Source: Chloroflexi bacterium RBG_16_60_22
GTDB lineage: Bacteria > Chloroflexota > Dehalococcoidia > Dehalococcoidales > RBG-16-60-22
Reading direction: 5' to 3'
Assembly (NCBI GenBank): GCA_001796935.1
Contig: MGNX01000010.1
Location: forward strand, 12,434-20,224
Length of the DNA: 7,791 nt
The position numbers were made by a program, and so were the translations under genes. Below, piece after piece: positions 1 through 6,590 of the stretch (its first letter is position 1; each line of letters starts with the position of its first letter). Under the pieces are notes generated by a model. The model worked only from the letters and a program-made list of their open reading frames with translations, was not told the DNA's origin and did no database searches.

Positions 1-948
1 TTCCTGCTGATGGGGATACTGGATGAGAAAAAGTTCCTTGGCGGCGAAAAACTCCTCTATCCTGAACTGTCCGGGAAGGCTTTTAAAGACCTTCCCCTGA
101 AAGCAGACTTCCCCACCAAGATAAGGCAAACGTACGAGCTGGGGCTGACGAACATCGCCGAAGGGATAGCCGGCGTCACCATCGAGCGGGGCATCGATGC
201 CCGGGACTATGTCCTGTTCGCCTACGGCTCGGCCGGGCCGATGATGCTCCCGCAGCTGATGGAGCGGCTCGAGGTCAAAAGCGTCATCGTGCCGCCGTAT
301 CCGGGGCTTTTCTCCGCCCTCGGTCTGGCCGGCGGTGACCTCACTTTCACGGACTACCGGAGCGCCTACATTACGTTAACCCCCGATGAGGAAACAGCCA
401 GGAAAATAGACGAAGTCTACCGTGACATGGAGCAAACAATCCTGGGCAGGCTGCCCGAGCACGTGAACCGGGAAGAAGTCCGCTTCGTCAGGAGTTTTGA
501 CGGCTGGTATTCCGGGCAGACCTGGGAAACGCCTTTCACCCCCGTACCATCGGGGCGTATTACGGCCGGGTCGATAGAGGCGCTAATCGAAGCCTTTAAC
601 GAGGGCTATCTGGTGATGTGGGGCAACAAGTTCCCTTACCTGCCGGTGATAGCCTGCTCCTACCGCACTTCCTGTGTTCTGCCCATGGCCAGGGCTGAAT
701 ACAAGCTGGTGCCGGAGAGAAAAACGGGCCAGCCGACCGGAGTCCCCGGGCATTTGTCTTACGTGCCGGAGGCGGAGGCTGACATCCTGGAGTACGAAAG
801 GGGCGAGCTTTACTTTGGCGATACCATCACCGGACCGGCCATTATCCGGGAGCCCGTTTCAACCACCATGGTTTGCGCCGGACAAACGGCCACCATCGGC
901 CAGTACGGGGAAATACGCATTGAAAGAAGTAGCTATGGAAAAGGGTAA
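1..948 (+). CDS. Hydantoinase A / acetone carboxylase beta-type subunit, C-terminal part
   Basis: The reading frame is open from the first base of the window, so the gene begins upstream. About 315 residues remain of a family that is usually 650-720 long. Seen in the sequence: a family segment FLLMGILDEKKFLGG at the left edge, then IERGIDARDYVLFAYGSAGP at about residues 61-80 and VPPYPGLFSALGLAGGDL at about 97-114. The end has the typical GPAIIREPVSTTMV segment and a closing YGEIRIE beta-strand. In this family the A subunit is an actin-like ATPase that phosphorylates a lactam, hydantoin or ketone substrate for its B partner; its nucleotide-binding N-terminus lies outside the window. The stop codon lies 14 bases inside the next gene, which points to translational coupling and a complex of the two products. 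Family assignment is firm. Whether the substrate is a ketone, an N-substituted hydantoin or 5-oxoproline is open. Confidence 0.9.
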   Translation, partial: FLLMGILDEKKFLGGEKLLYPELSGKAFKDLPLKADFPTKIRQTYELGLTNIAEGIAGVTIERGIDARDYVLFAYGSAGPMMLPQLMERLEVKSVIVPPYPGLFSALGLAGGDLTFTDYRSAYITLTPDEETARKIDEVYRDMEQTILGRLPEHVNREEVRFVRSFDGWYSGQTWETPFTPVPSGRITAGSIEALIEAFNEGYLVMWGNKFPYLPVIACSYRTSCVLPMARAEYKLVPERKTGQPTGVPGHLSYVPEAEADILEYERGELYFGDTITGPAIIREPVSTTMVCAGQTATIGQYGEIRIERSSYGKG

Positions 949-2953
949 GAAGTTAATCAAAGAACTCACGGCCGCGGAGTTCAGGGCAAAGTATAACTGT
1001 GACCGGTTCACGGCCATCATGCTGAGCAACGGGTATAAATACCTGGTCCAGCGCATGTGCCGGGGCCTGCAACGCACGGCATTCTCCATCATTCTCCGGG
1101 ACTGGTATGACCTGGCCGCAACCCTCTCCGGACCCCCCGAGATGGGTTGCCCCATGGTGGCCGTGAACGACGGCGTTATGGCACTGATAGGAACGATACC
1201 GGAGGCGGTGAGAAACGTTGTCGAAGAGTTCGGGCCGGAAAATCTGGAGTCCGGTGATGTAGTTGTCTGCAACGACCCTCAACGCATCGGGACCCATGCC
1301 CAGGACTGCATGTTCGCCCGCCCTGTTTTCTGGCAGGGGAAGATAGTTGCCTTCATCACGATGAAAATTCACCTTATCGATATGGGCGGCACGGTGCCCG
1401 GGGGGTTCAGCGGGACGAAGCGCAACAAGTTCGAGGACGGCCTTTTGCTGCCGCCCATGCTTCTCTACCATGAAGACAAGCCTATCAGGCATACCTGGCA
1501 GCTTTTTTTCGACAATACGCGGTTCGGCGAAATCCTGCTGACGGATATCAAAGCGGCTTACCAGAACATGCTGATGGGCGAGCGGGAGGTCTTAAAGACT
1601 ATTGAAAAGTACGGCCTGGAGGCCTTTCATGGTGCCATGCTTTATATCCTCGATGCCACCGAGGAGTCCATGCGGCGGGCGCTACTGAGTATCCCCGACG
1701 GTGATTATGAAGCAACGCAGATGACGGACTGTGACGCGGTTGACGATAGTGAGGAATACCCCGTTTACTTTAAAATTAAAGTCAGGGGGGACAGGGCCGA
1801 GCTTGATTTCTCGGGGACGCACCGGCAGGCACGGACATCGATAAACGCCAGCTGCCTGGACACCAAGTGCGCCGTCATGATTGGCATGAAGTACTGCCTC
1901 GACCCGAAGTCGCCCATCACCTCGGCGGCGATGAGACCTTTCGATATCGTCCTGCCGGCGGGAACGATGCTCCGGGCGCTACCCCCCGAGGGCGCCATAT
2001 GTCTCTATTTTGAATCAACCGAGGGTGTCCTCACGGCCACGCTTCAGGCCCTGGCGCCGGCCCTGGGGGAAAACGCCATCGCCGGCGGCTACGGTTCCCT
2101 CAATATGCATATCAGTAGCGGCGCCTTCCCTGACGGCCGTCCCTGGGTTACCATGGGGCAGGTCGGGGCGGAACACGGGCCCCTGGGCGCTACCAGGGTG
2201 GGAGACGGCGTCAACGGCACCGCTTCTTACCTCGGCAACGGTTTTGACCCGGCCACCGAGGCTATCGAGCTCGACACCCCGGTCATCTTGCTGAGGAAAG
2301 AGAACGTCATCGATACGGCGGGAGCCGGTAAGTACCGCGGCGGGCTGGCGAGAGTCACTGACTTCCTGCTGCCGACCGATTGCGATTCTTACTCCATGCC
2401 CCTGCATTACAAGATACCCACCGGCTTTGGAGTGAGTGGCGGGAAGACGGGTTCGACCGGCGGCGTCTGGACCTGGCTGCCGGAGGACTTCGACGTCGTC
2501 AAAGAGAAAAGGATTATGTCCCTGGACGCCGCTTCATACCGGAGCAGCAAGGTCCTGGCCGGCGTCGTGGACCCGGAGACACACCTCACCGACCGCGAAA
2601 AGGGGGAGTATTATTACCCCTTGAGGTCTTTCAACTACAAGAATTCCTACAAGAATGTCCCGGGCAGCCTATGGAGGTATTTGACGAATAGCGCCGGCGG
2701 CTGGGGCGACCCCCTGGAGAGGGATATCGAGGCGGTCAAGCGCGATGTCCGCAACGAGTACGTCAGCATCGAGGGCGCGAAAAAGGACTACGGGGTGGTC
2801 ATCAAAGGGGACCCGCATTGGGACCCGGAAAACCTGGTGGTCGATCTGGAAGCCACCGGGCGGCTCAGGGAAGAGCTCAGGAAGCGTCCACCGGCTAAAG
2901 GCACCGATTACCTGGAAAGGCGGCAGGGCCCCGGGGGCTACGAAGGCAGCTAG
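935..2953 (+). CDS. Hydantoinase B / acetone carboxylase alpha-type subunit
   Basis: Encodes 672 residues and is complete. The frame is open back to 674, but the upstream part has no family resemblance and lies over the A-subunit gene. The start MEKGKKLIKEL at 935 is therefore preferred; it is preceded by a weak AGAAG ribosome site and overlaps the upstream stop. Family motifs in order: CNDPQRIGTHAQD (residues 112-124), a GKIVAF strand (135-140), HLIDMGG (146-152) followed by PGG, FEDGLLLPP (166-174), and near the C-terminus SAGGWGDPLERD followed by a YGVVI tail. The GTH/D and HxxD motifs sit in the region that forms the active or metal site in the family. The protein should act in the cytoplasm with the A subunit, carrying out ATP-driven ring opening or ketone carboxylation. 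No small gamma subunit, as in acetone carboxylase, follows within the window. Family firm, substrate unknown. Confidence 0.92.
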   Translation: MEKGKKLIKELTAAEFRAKYNCDRFTAIMLSNGYKYLVQRMCRGLQRTAFSIILRDWYDLAATLSGPPEMGCPMVAVNDGVMALIGTIPEAVRNVVEEFGPENLESGDVVVCNDPQRIGTHAQDCMFARPVFWQGKIVAFITMKIHLIDMGGTVPGGFSGTKRNKFEDGLLLPPMLLYHEDKPIRHTWQLFFDNTRFGEILLTDIKAAYQNMLMGEREVLKTIEKYGLEAFHGAMLYILDATEESMRRALLSIPDGDYEATQMTDCDAVDDSEEYPVYFKIKVRGDRAELDFSGTHRQARTSINASCLDTKCAVMIGMKYCLDPKSPITSAAMRPFDIVLPAGTMLRALPPEGAICLYFESTEGVLTATLQALAPALGENAIAGGYGSLNMHISSGAFPDGRPWVTMGQVGAEHGPLGATRVGDGVNGTASYLGNGFDPATEAIELDTPVILLRKENVIDTAGAGKYRGGLARVTDFLLPTDCDSYSMPLHYKIPTGFGVSGGKTGSTGGVWTWLPEDFDVVKEKRIMSLDAASYRSSKVLAGVVDPETHLTDREKGEYYYPLRSFNYKNSYKNVPGSLWRYLTNSAGGWGDPLERDIEAVKRDVRNEYVSIEGAKKDYGVVIKGDPHWDPENLVVDLEATGRLREELRKRPPAKGTDYLERRQGPGGYEGS

Positions 2954-2964
2954 CCATCTGCCTT
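2943..2964 (+). terminator. Small hairpin across the stop codon of the B-subunit gene
   Basis: AAGGCAG (2943-2949) and CTGCCTT (2958-2964) form a perfect 7-base stem with an 8-base loop that contains the TAG stop. No T-run follows, so this is at most a weak or Rho-assisted end signal between two convergent genes. The remaining intergenic DNA to 3035 is GC-rich with further imperfect inverted repeats (around 2970-3009) and no gene. Confidence 0.3.
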
Positions 2965-3035
2965 GATGTCCCGGCTCGCTCCGTATTCACGGCGGGAGAG
3001 CGGCCGGGGCCGTTCCCTCCCGGTACGCCGGGTAG

Positions 3036-3797
3036 CTACATCAAGCCCGCATGTCCCCCGTCAACAGGGATAACCTGCCCGCTGATGAAAGACGATTCAT
3101 CCGAGGCCAGGAACAGGGCCACGTTCGCGATGTCCCGGGGGAAGCCGACCCTGCCGAGAACCGCCGACTTTTTCCCGTCCTCGATGAATTCATCGAGTTC
3201 CGCCTCGGTCCTCCCGTAGCGGGTCATGTCGGTCACCACCAGCCCCGGAGCAATAGCGTTAACGTTTATCCCGTAAGGTCCCAGTTCCCGGGCGGAAACC
3301 CTGGTCAGCTGGACGACTCCGGCCTTGGAGACGGCATAGTTGACCGGCACTCCGGGCGTGGTGATTAACCCGCCAATCGAGGCCACGTTGACAATCTTGC
3401 CGTACTGGCGCGCGGCCATGTATTTCCCGGCGGCCTGGGTGCATAGAAAAGGCCCTTTCAGGTTTACATCTAACACGGCGTCCCAGTTATCTTCGGTCAT
3501 CTCCAGCAGGGACGCGCGCCGGACGATGCCGGCATCGTTCACCAGTATGTCAACCTGCTTGAAATTGCTGATGGCAATATCAAACAGGTTCGCAACATCT
3601 TTCCTGACAGATACATCCGTCTTAACCGCGATGACTTTTCGTCCTAAATCCTTAATCTCCCGCTCGGTTGCTCCTGCCGGTATTACATCCCCGATGACGA
3701 TATCAGCCCCTTCACGGGCGAAAGTCAGGGCTATTTCTTTACCTATTCCCCTGGCTCCCCCCGTAATTACGGCCACTTTTCGGGCTAATCTCTCCAT
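3036..3797 (-). CDS. Short-chain dehydrogenase/reductase, classical SDR family
   Basis: Encodes 253 residues, normal for a classical SDR. The frame extends 10 codons further upstream, but the start MERLARKV is chosen because a GAGGAGG ribosome site (3804-3810) lies 6 bases before it. Seen: cofactor motif TGGARGIG (residues 12-19), Asp37 at the end of the second beta-strand (typical of NAD rather than NADP preference), an NDAG variant of the NNAG motif (87-90), and the catalytic set Asn112, Ser140, Tyr154, Lys158 with YAVSK. The substrate-loop motif APG and the C-terminal SGQVIPVDGG segment are also present. It is FabG-like overall, but so are many alcohol and hydroxy-acid dehydrogenases. It is convergent with the HyuA/HyuB-type genes; a secondary-alcohol dehydrogenase feeding a ketone carboxylase is possible (for example, 1-phenylethanol dehydrogenase lies beside acetophenone carboxylase in Aromatoleum). 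The exact substrate is not readable. Confidence 0.93.
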   Translation of the reverse strand: MERLARKVAVITGGARGIGKEIALTFAREGADIVIGDVIPAGATEREIKDLGRKVIAVKTDVSVRKDVANLFDIAISNFKQVDILVNDAGIVRRASLLEMTEDNWDAVLDVNLKGPFLCTQAAGKYMAARQYGKIVNVASIGGLITTPGVPVNYAVSKAGVVQLTRVSARELGPYGINVNAIAPGLVVTDMTRYGRTEAELDEFIEDGKKSAVLGRVGFPRDIANVALFLASDESSFISGQVIPVDGGHAGLM

Positions 3798-3859
3798 ATC
3801 ATGCCTCCTCGTTCCAACCGCGGGCAAAATCCGCTGACCATCGCCTGGCTGTCTCTGTT

Positions 3860-3889
3860 ATCTTAAATCATGCCCGTGAGGCGATTCAA
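3860..3889 (-). promoter_or_regulatory. Possible promoter of the short-chain dehydrogenase gene
   Basis: On the - strand, TTGAAT (3884-3889) and TAAGAT (3860-3865) are separated by 18 bases, each matching the sigma70 consensus at 4 of 6 positions. The start codon is about 60 bases downstream. This is a weak match chosen because it is the best pair in front of the gene. The rest of the stretch 3890-4013 is AT-richer than its surroundings and holds no gene I can support. Confidence 0.3.
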
Positions 3890-3999
3890 ACCGGTTATTC
3901 ATCTAACCGCTAAATTTTAAAAGGTGGTACGATGGCGTGGAAGATGAGATATCTTCACGGAATATTCAAGGTTCGCAAGGTCTGAAACCAGGCTTTGCT

Positions 4000-4051
4000 A
4001 AAGAAAATAGCGAGGGGCAATGGCCCGTATCTATCCGTCGTCCATTGCCCC
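4000..4051 (-). terminator. Hairpin terminator of the - strand envelope gene block
   Basis: GGGGCAATGG (4014-4023) and CCATTGCCCC (4042-4051) make a perfect 10-base stem with an 18-base loop. Read on the - strand it is followed by a T-rich stretch, CGCTATTTTCTTT (4000-4012). It starts 20 bases after the stop of the secreted acidic protein, so it is well placed to end that transcript. The loop is longer than usual and the T-run is interrupted and begins a few bases after the stem, so efficiency may be moderate. Confidence 0.65.
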
Positions 4052-4071
4052 CCGTAACAAGCCCTGAACTG

Positions 4072-4380
4072 CTATCGCCAGCTTGAGCCGCCCATGTGAC
4101 CGCCGTCCATCATGCCGCCCCAGCCTGAGGAATAGCTACCTCCGGACTCCTCATCACCGTCGAAGTCGCAATGGCCGTCATCACTGTCCTCGTGGTAGGC
4201 CTCGGCGGCCCCGGCCATCGTTTCCCAGTCGCCTTCCTCGCAGGCCTCGTGCATCGCCTGCCAGGCTTCATTCCCCCCGTCGTCGCCGCCCGCCGGCCAT
4301 TGAGCGAAGGCCGGGATGGCGAAAAACGCCGTGACGCTGAGGGCCAGGACTACCAGACCGATTACCATGACCTTTTTCAT
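4072..4380 (-). CDS. Small secreted acidic Gly/His/Met-rich protein, unknown family
   Basis: Encodes 102 residues. A clear signal peptide is visible: MKK, a hydrophobic core to about residue 23, and an AFA|Q cleavage site after residue 26. The mature part of about 76 residues is strongly acidic (many Asp/Glu). It has two cysteines (Cys47, Cys71), four histidines (44, 63, 70, 95) and a tail GWGGMMDGGHMGG with Met and His between glycines. The ribosome site AAGGAG (4388-4393) is 7 bases from the start codon. It is the last gene of the - strand block, 43 bases after the 57-residue membrane protein and before the terminator. I recognise no family. The His/Met/Cys/acid content would suit binding of metal ions outside the membrane, but that is inference from composition. 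It is very likely a real gene because of the signal peptide, ribosome site and flanking terminator. Confidence 0.85.
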   Translation of the reverse strand: MKKVMVIGLVVLALSVTAFFAIPAFAQWPAGGDDGGNEAWQAMHEACEEGDWETMAGAAEAYHEDSDDGHCDFDGDEESGGSYSSGWGGMMDGGHMGGSSWR

Positions 4381-4423
4381 TTTTATTCTCCTTGCGTTTT
4401 TTACTACTCGCGAAGTCTACCTT

Positions 4424-4597
4424 CTAGTGGCAGCCGCCGCCCTGATGGCCGGTGGGGTCGTCCTTTTTAACGGCTTCATGCCCGTGCTCGCCGCCGCAGC
4501 AGCCCCCGCCGCGCCCCCGCAGCTGTCTCCAGAGTACCAGGCCGAAGAACAGCGCGATAAATATCCAGAAACCGTTGCTCTGCAGAAACTCAATCAT
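4424..4597 (-). CDS. 57-residue Cys/His-rich single-span membrane protein
   Basis: A short gene of 58 codons with an AGGAG ribosome site (4604-4608) 6 bases before its ATG and a near-consensus promoter just upstream. The product begins MIEFLQSNGFWIFIALFFG, with one membrane span at about residues 9-23. A basic turn RQLRGRGGG follows, then a short tail with Cys33-Cys34, a GGEHGH segment (35-40) and a closing GGGCH. Three Cys and four His (38, 40, 51, 57) in a 25-residue tail look like a metal site. By the positive-inside rule, the basic stretch after the span would put this tail in the cytoplasm. I do not recognise a named family with certainty; small proteins of this build occur beside metal-handling genes in environmental bacteria. 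It lies between the PDZ protein and the secreted acidic protein and is probably co-transcribed with the latter. Confidence 0.8.
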   Translation of the reverse strand: MIEFLQSNGFWIFIALFFGLVLWRQLRGRGGGCCGGEHGHEAVKKDDPTGHQGGGCH

Positions 4598-4641
4598 CTT
4601 CTTCTCCTGTTGTTATACTACGACCGCTACCTTAGACCAAG

Positions 4642-4670
4642 ATTATAAAACGATAAGATTACGGTGTGAA
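4642..4670 (-). promoter_or_regulatory. Near-consensus promoter inside the envelope gene block
   Basis: On the - strand, TTCACA (4665-4670; 5 of 6 to TTGACA) and a perfect TATAAT (4642-4647) are separated by exactly 17 bases. Transcription would start near 4635, about 38 bases before the 57-residue gene. This lets the two small distal genes be expressed apart from the two-component system and the PDZ gene. Confidence 0.75.
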
Positions 4671-4678
4671 TTCCGCCC

Positions 4679-5101
4679 TTACCGCTGCCAGTGCACGAAC
4701 TCCAGCGTCTGCACCTGCTCCTGACGCCAGATTTCGAGTCGCACCGTCTGCCCGACGGGGCAGGCCATCATCATGCCCAGCAGGGGTGCCTGCTCCCGGG
4801 GGGTGTCGCCGTTGAAGCTGAGGATAACGTCCCCGGCCATCACCCCGGCCCGCCCGGCGGGGCTGTCCGGGGCTACCTCGGTGACCAGGGCGCCGTTACG
4901 CACCCCGAGCCCGTAGTAGTCCGCCACCCCCTCCGTGACCGGCAGGTAGCTGATGCCCATGTCGTGGGGGATTTCGTCCATCATGGCCATACCGGGCGGT
5001 GCCGCGCTCTCCGTCTCCGGTGAGAATAAAAAGAGACCCAGCGCCACCCCGACGATGGCGACAACGACGACGGCTACGGTAAGTAATTTAACCCCGCTCA
5101 T
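4679..5101 (-). CDS. Membrane-anchored PDZ-domain protein
   Basis: Encodes 140 residues. A longer frame begins at 5161, but the ATG at 5101 (MSGVKLL) has GGAG 6 bases upstream and places the membrane anchor at the very N-terminus, so it is preferred. Residues 5-26 form one hydrophobic span, probably an uncleaved anchor. A short linker rich in Met with His (residues 37-48, PGMAMMDEIPHD) follows. Then comes a PDZ domain at about 52-138, with YYGLGV, the GALVTEVAPDSPAGRAG segment (70-86) and GDVILSFNG (90-98), as in HtrA, RseP and CtpA proteins. No protease domain is attached, so it should act as an adaptor or ligand-binding domain on the outer face of the membrane. It sits 100 bases after the kinase gene, with an 11-base repeat array in that gap. 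Its partner is unknown. Confidence 0.88.
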   Translation of the reverse strand: MSGVKLLTVAVVVVAIVGVALGLFLFSPETESAAPPGMAMMDEIPHDMGISYLPVTEGVADYYGLGVRNGALVTEVAPDSPAGRAGVMAGDVILSFNGDTPREQAPLLGMMMACPVGQTVRLEIWRQEQVQTLEFVHWQR

Positions 5102-5163
5102 CGGATTCTCCGGGAGGGGAACCGCCGGACGGACACGCCCCCCCACTATCCATGATGCCACCG

Positions 5164-5207
5164 TTTGATGAGAAGGGCGTTAAAGAAAGCTTAGAGGATG
5201 CTTAGAG
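5164..5207 (-). promoter_or_regulatory. Tandem 11-base repeat array before the PDZ gene (probable response regulator operator)
   Basis: Read on the - strand, four adjacent 11-base units occur: CTCTAAGCATC (5197-5207), CTCTAAGCTTT (5186-5196), a weak unit at 5175-5185 starting CTTTAA, and TTCTCATCAAA (5164-5174). The first unit covers the stop codon of the kinase gene. The array ends 62 bases before the PDZ start codon. Direct repeats with an 11-base period are how PhoB/OmpR-type regulators bind DNA, and a matching array lies beside the regulator gene (7345-7388). The repeats are seen directly; the binding protein is inferred. Confidence 0.65.
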
Positions 5208-6587
5208 TTTCAGGCGCACGGTGAAGGTGCTCCCCTGGCCGGGCCGGCTGGTCACCGTGACATCGCCGCCGTGCTGCTCGGCGATGCCCTTGACGATGGC
5301 CAGGCCCAGGCCGGTGCCGCCGCTGCCCCGGGAGCGGGCCTTATCCACCCGGTAAAAGCGGTCGAAGATATGCGGCAGGTGCTCCGGCGGAATGCCGATA
5401 CCCGTGTCGGCCACCTCCAGGCAGGCCCGGTCGCCGTCCCGGTAGAGCGAGAGCGTCACCGTCCCCTTTTCCGGGGTGTACTTGACGGCGTTGTCCACCA
5501 GGTTCGCCAGCAGCTGGCGGAGTCGCTGGGCATCGCCGGTGACGGACAGGTCTTCCTGCCGCGCCACCCTGACATGGCGTCCCCCCGCCGCGCTCCCGGC
5601 CCGCTCCGCCTCCTCCAGGAGGAGGCTCTTCAGCGGGACGGTCTCCCGCCGGCCAATCTGCCCGGACTCTACTTCGGCGAGGAGGAGCAGCTCGTCGGCA
5701 ATCTGCGACATTCTCATCGACTCCCGCTCGATGGCCCGGAGGGACTCTTCCCGGTCTTCCTGGCTGAGCTGGCGCTTGAGCAGGTCGATGTTGCCGCGAA
5801 TGACGGTCAGCGGCCCCCTCAGCTCATGGGAGGCGTCGGCGACGAAGTACCGCTGCGACTGAAACACGCGGTCGAGGTGCTCAATCATGTGGTCGAAGGT
5901 CGTGGCCAGCTCGCCGATTTCGTCGGCCGGGCCGGCATAGCCCACCCTCCGGGAGAGGTCGGAGCTGGCCTCGATGCTCCGCGCCGTCTGGGAAATCCGG
6001 CTGACCGGGGAGAGCGCCCCCCGGACGATGGCCCCGCCGGATACCGCCGCCAGTATCAGGGCCACCAGCGTGCTGGCCAGCAGCGCCCACCTCGCCTGCC
6101 CCATCGTGTCGGCGACGTGGTTCAGCGACTGCCCCACCTCGAGGAGGAGCACCCGGTCCTGGAGGTACAGCGGCGAAGCCATTATCCGCACCGTGGCGCT
6201 GCCCCCGGCGGATACCGTGGCGATGGTGGCCTCTCCGGTAAAACCCCGCGAGATAAGAGAGGGATTTACCGGCAGCTCCTGCTCGCCGAGGTTGCTCGAT
6301 TTAACGACCACCCCGCCGCTCCGGTCGATGAGCTGGATGTAGATGCCCGGCGAGGCGAACTCGTTGACCGGCGGCAGCTTGGAATGGATGACCGCGTAGT
6401 CCAGCGGCTCCGGTATATCGTGCTGGCCGAGCGTGCCGTGGACCCGCGCCGAGTTCACCCGGAGGCTGTCGTCCACCTGGTTGATGAGGTAGCGCTGGAG
6501 CAGGATATGGAGCACCACGCCCGAGAGGATGAGAATGACCGAAAGTATCAGGACGAACCACAGCGTCAGCCGCCAGCGAATCGGCAT
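5202..6587 (-). CDS. Membrane sensor histidine kinase of a two-component system
   Basis: Encodes 461 residues. Domains in order: span 1 (about 8-30), an extracytoplasmic sensor region (about 31-165), span 2 (about 167-190), a HAMP linker (about 190-243), and a HisKA domain with FVADASHELRGPL, whose His254 should be autophosphorylated. The ATPase domain has an N box NLVDNAVKY (362-370), G1 DTGIGIP (394-400), an F box FDRFYR (408-413) and G2 GGTGLGLAIV (423-432). All catalytic motifs are intact. The sensor region has no cysteines and only a few histidines, and its signal cannot be read. Overall build resembles CusS/MprB-type envelope or metal sensors. The start is firm: AAGGAG (6594-6599), embedded in the last codons of the regulator gene, lies 6 bases upstream. 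Only 3 bases separate the two genes, so they are co-translated. It should phosphorylate the regulator encoded just before it. Confidence 0.97.
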   Translation of the reverse strand: MPIRWRLTLWFVLILSVILILSGVVLHILLQRYLINQVDDSLRVNSARVHGTLGQHDIPEPLDYAVIHSKLPPVNEFASPGIYIQLIDRSGGVVVKSSNLGEQELPVNPSLISRGFTGEATIATVSAGGSATVRIMASPLYLQDRVLLLEVGQSLNHVADTMGQARWALLASTLVALILAAVSGGAIVRGALSPVSRISQTARSIEASSDLSRRVGYAGPADEIGELATTFDHMIEHLDRVFQSQRYFVADASHELRGPLTVIRGNIDLLKRQLSQEDREESLRAIERESMRMSQIADELLLLAEVESGQIGRRETVPLKSLLLEEAERAGSAAGGRHVRVARQEDLSVTGDAQRLRQLLANLVDNAVKYTPEKGTVTLSLYRDGDRACLEVADTGIGIPPEHLPHIFDRFYRVDKARSRGSGGTGLGLAIVKGIAEQHGGDVTVTSRPGQGSTFTVRLKL

Positions 6588-6590
6588 GGA

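Noticed and set aside
674..934. Upstream extension of the B-subunit gene
   Set aside because: The 87 extra codons overlap the A-subunit gene, give Arg/Pro/Ser-rich sequence with no family similarity, and the family-like N-terminus begins at 935.
953..1492. - strand frame of 179 codons inside the B-subunit gene
   Set aside because: Shadow frame of a well-supported gene; no recognisable motif or ribosome site.
2970..3009. GC-rich imperfect inverted repeat between the convergent genes
   Set aside because: Arms such as CCGGCTCGCTCCG and GCGGGAGAGCGGCCGG pair only with gaps and no T-run follows, so I do not call it an intrinsic terminator.
3932..3985. 17-codon + strand frame with AAGGTGG upstream (MAWKMRYLHGIFKVRKV)
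   Set aside because: It has a fair ribosome site and basic composition, but no downstream + strand gene that it could lead, no promoter I can support, and it is too short to judge.
4171..4648. + strand frames over the secreted protein and 57-residue genes (4171-4470, 4316-4648, 4452-4724)
   Set aside because: They lie antisense to genes with signal peptide, membrane span, ribosome sites and promoter on the - strand, and show only low-complexity Ala/Pro/Arg sequence.
5102..5161. 20-codon N-terminal extension of the PDZ protein
   Set aside because: It would put Pro/Arg-rich residues before the membrane anchor and lacks a good ribosome site, whereas the ATG at 5101 has GGAG at proper spacing.
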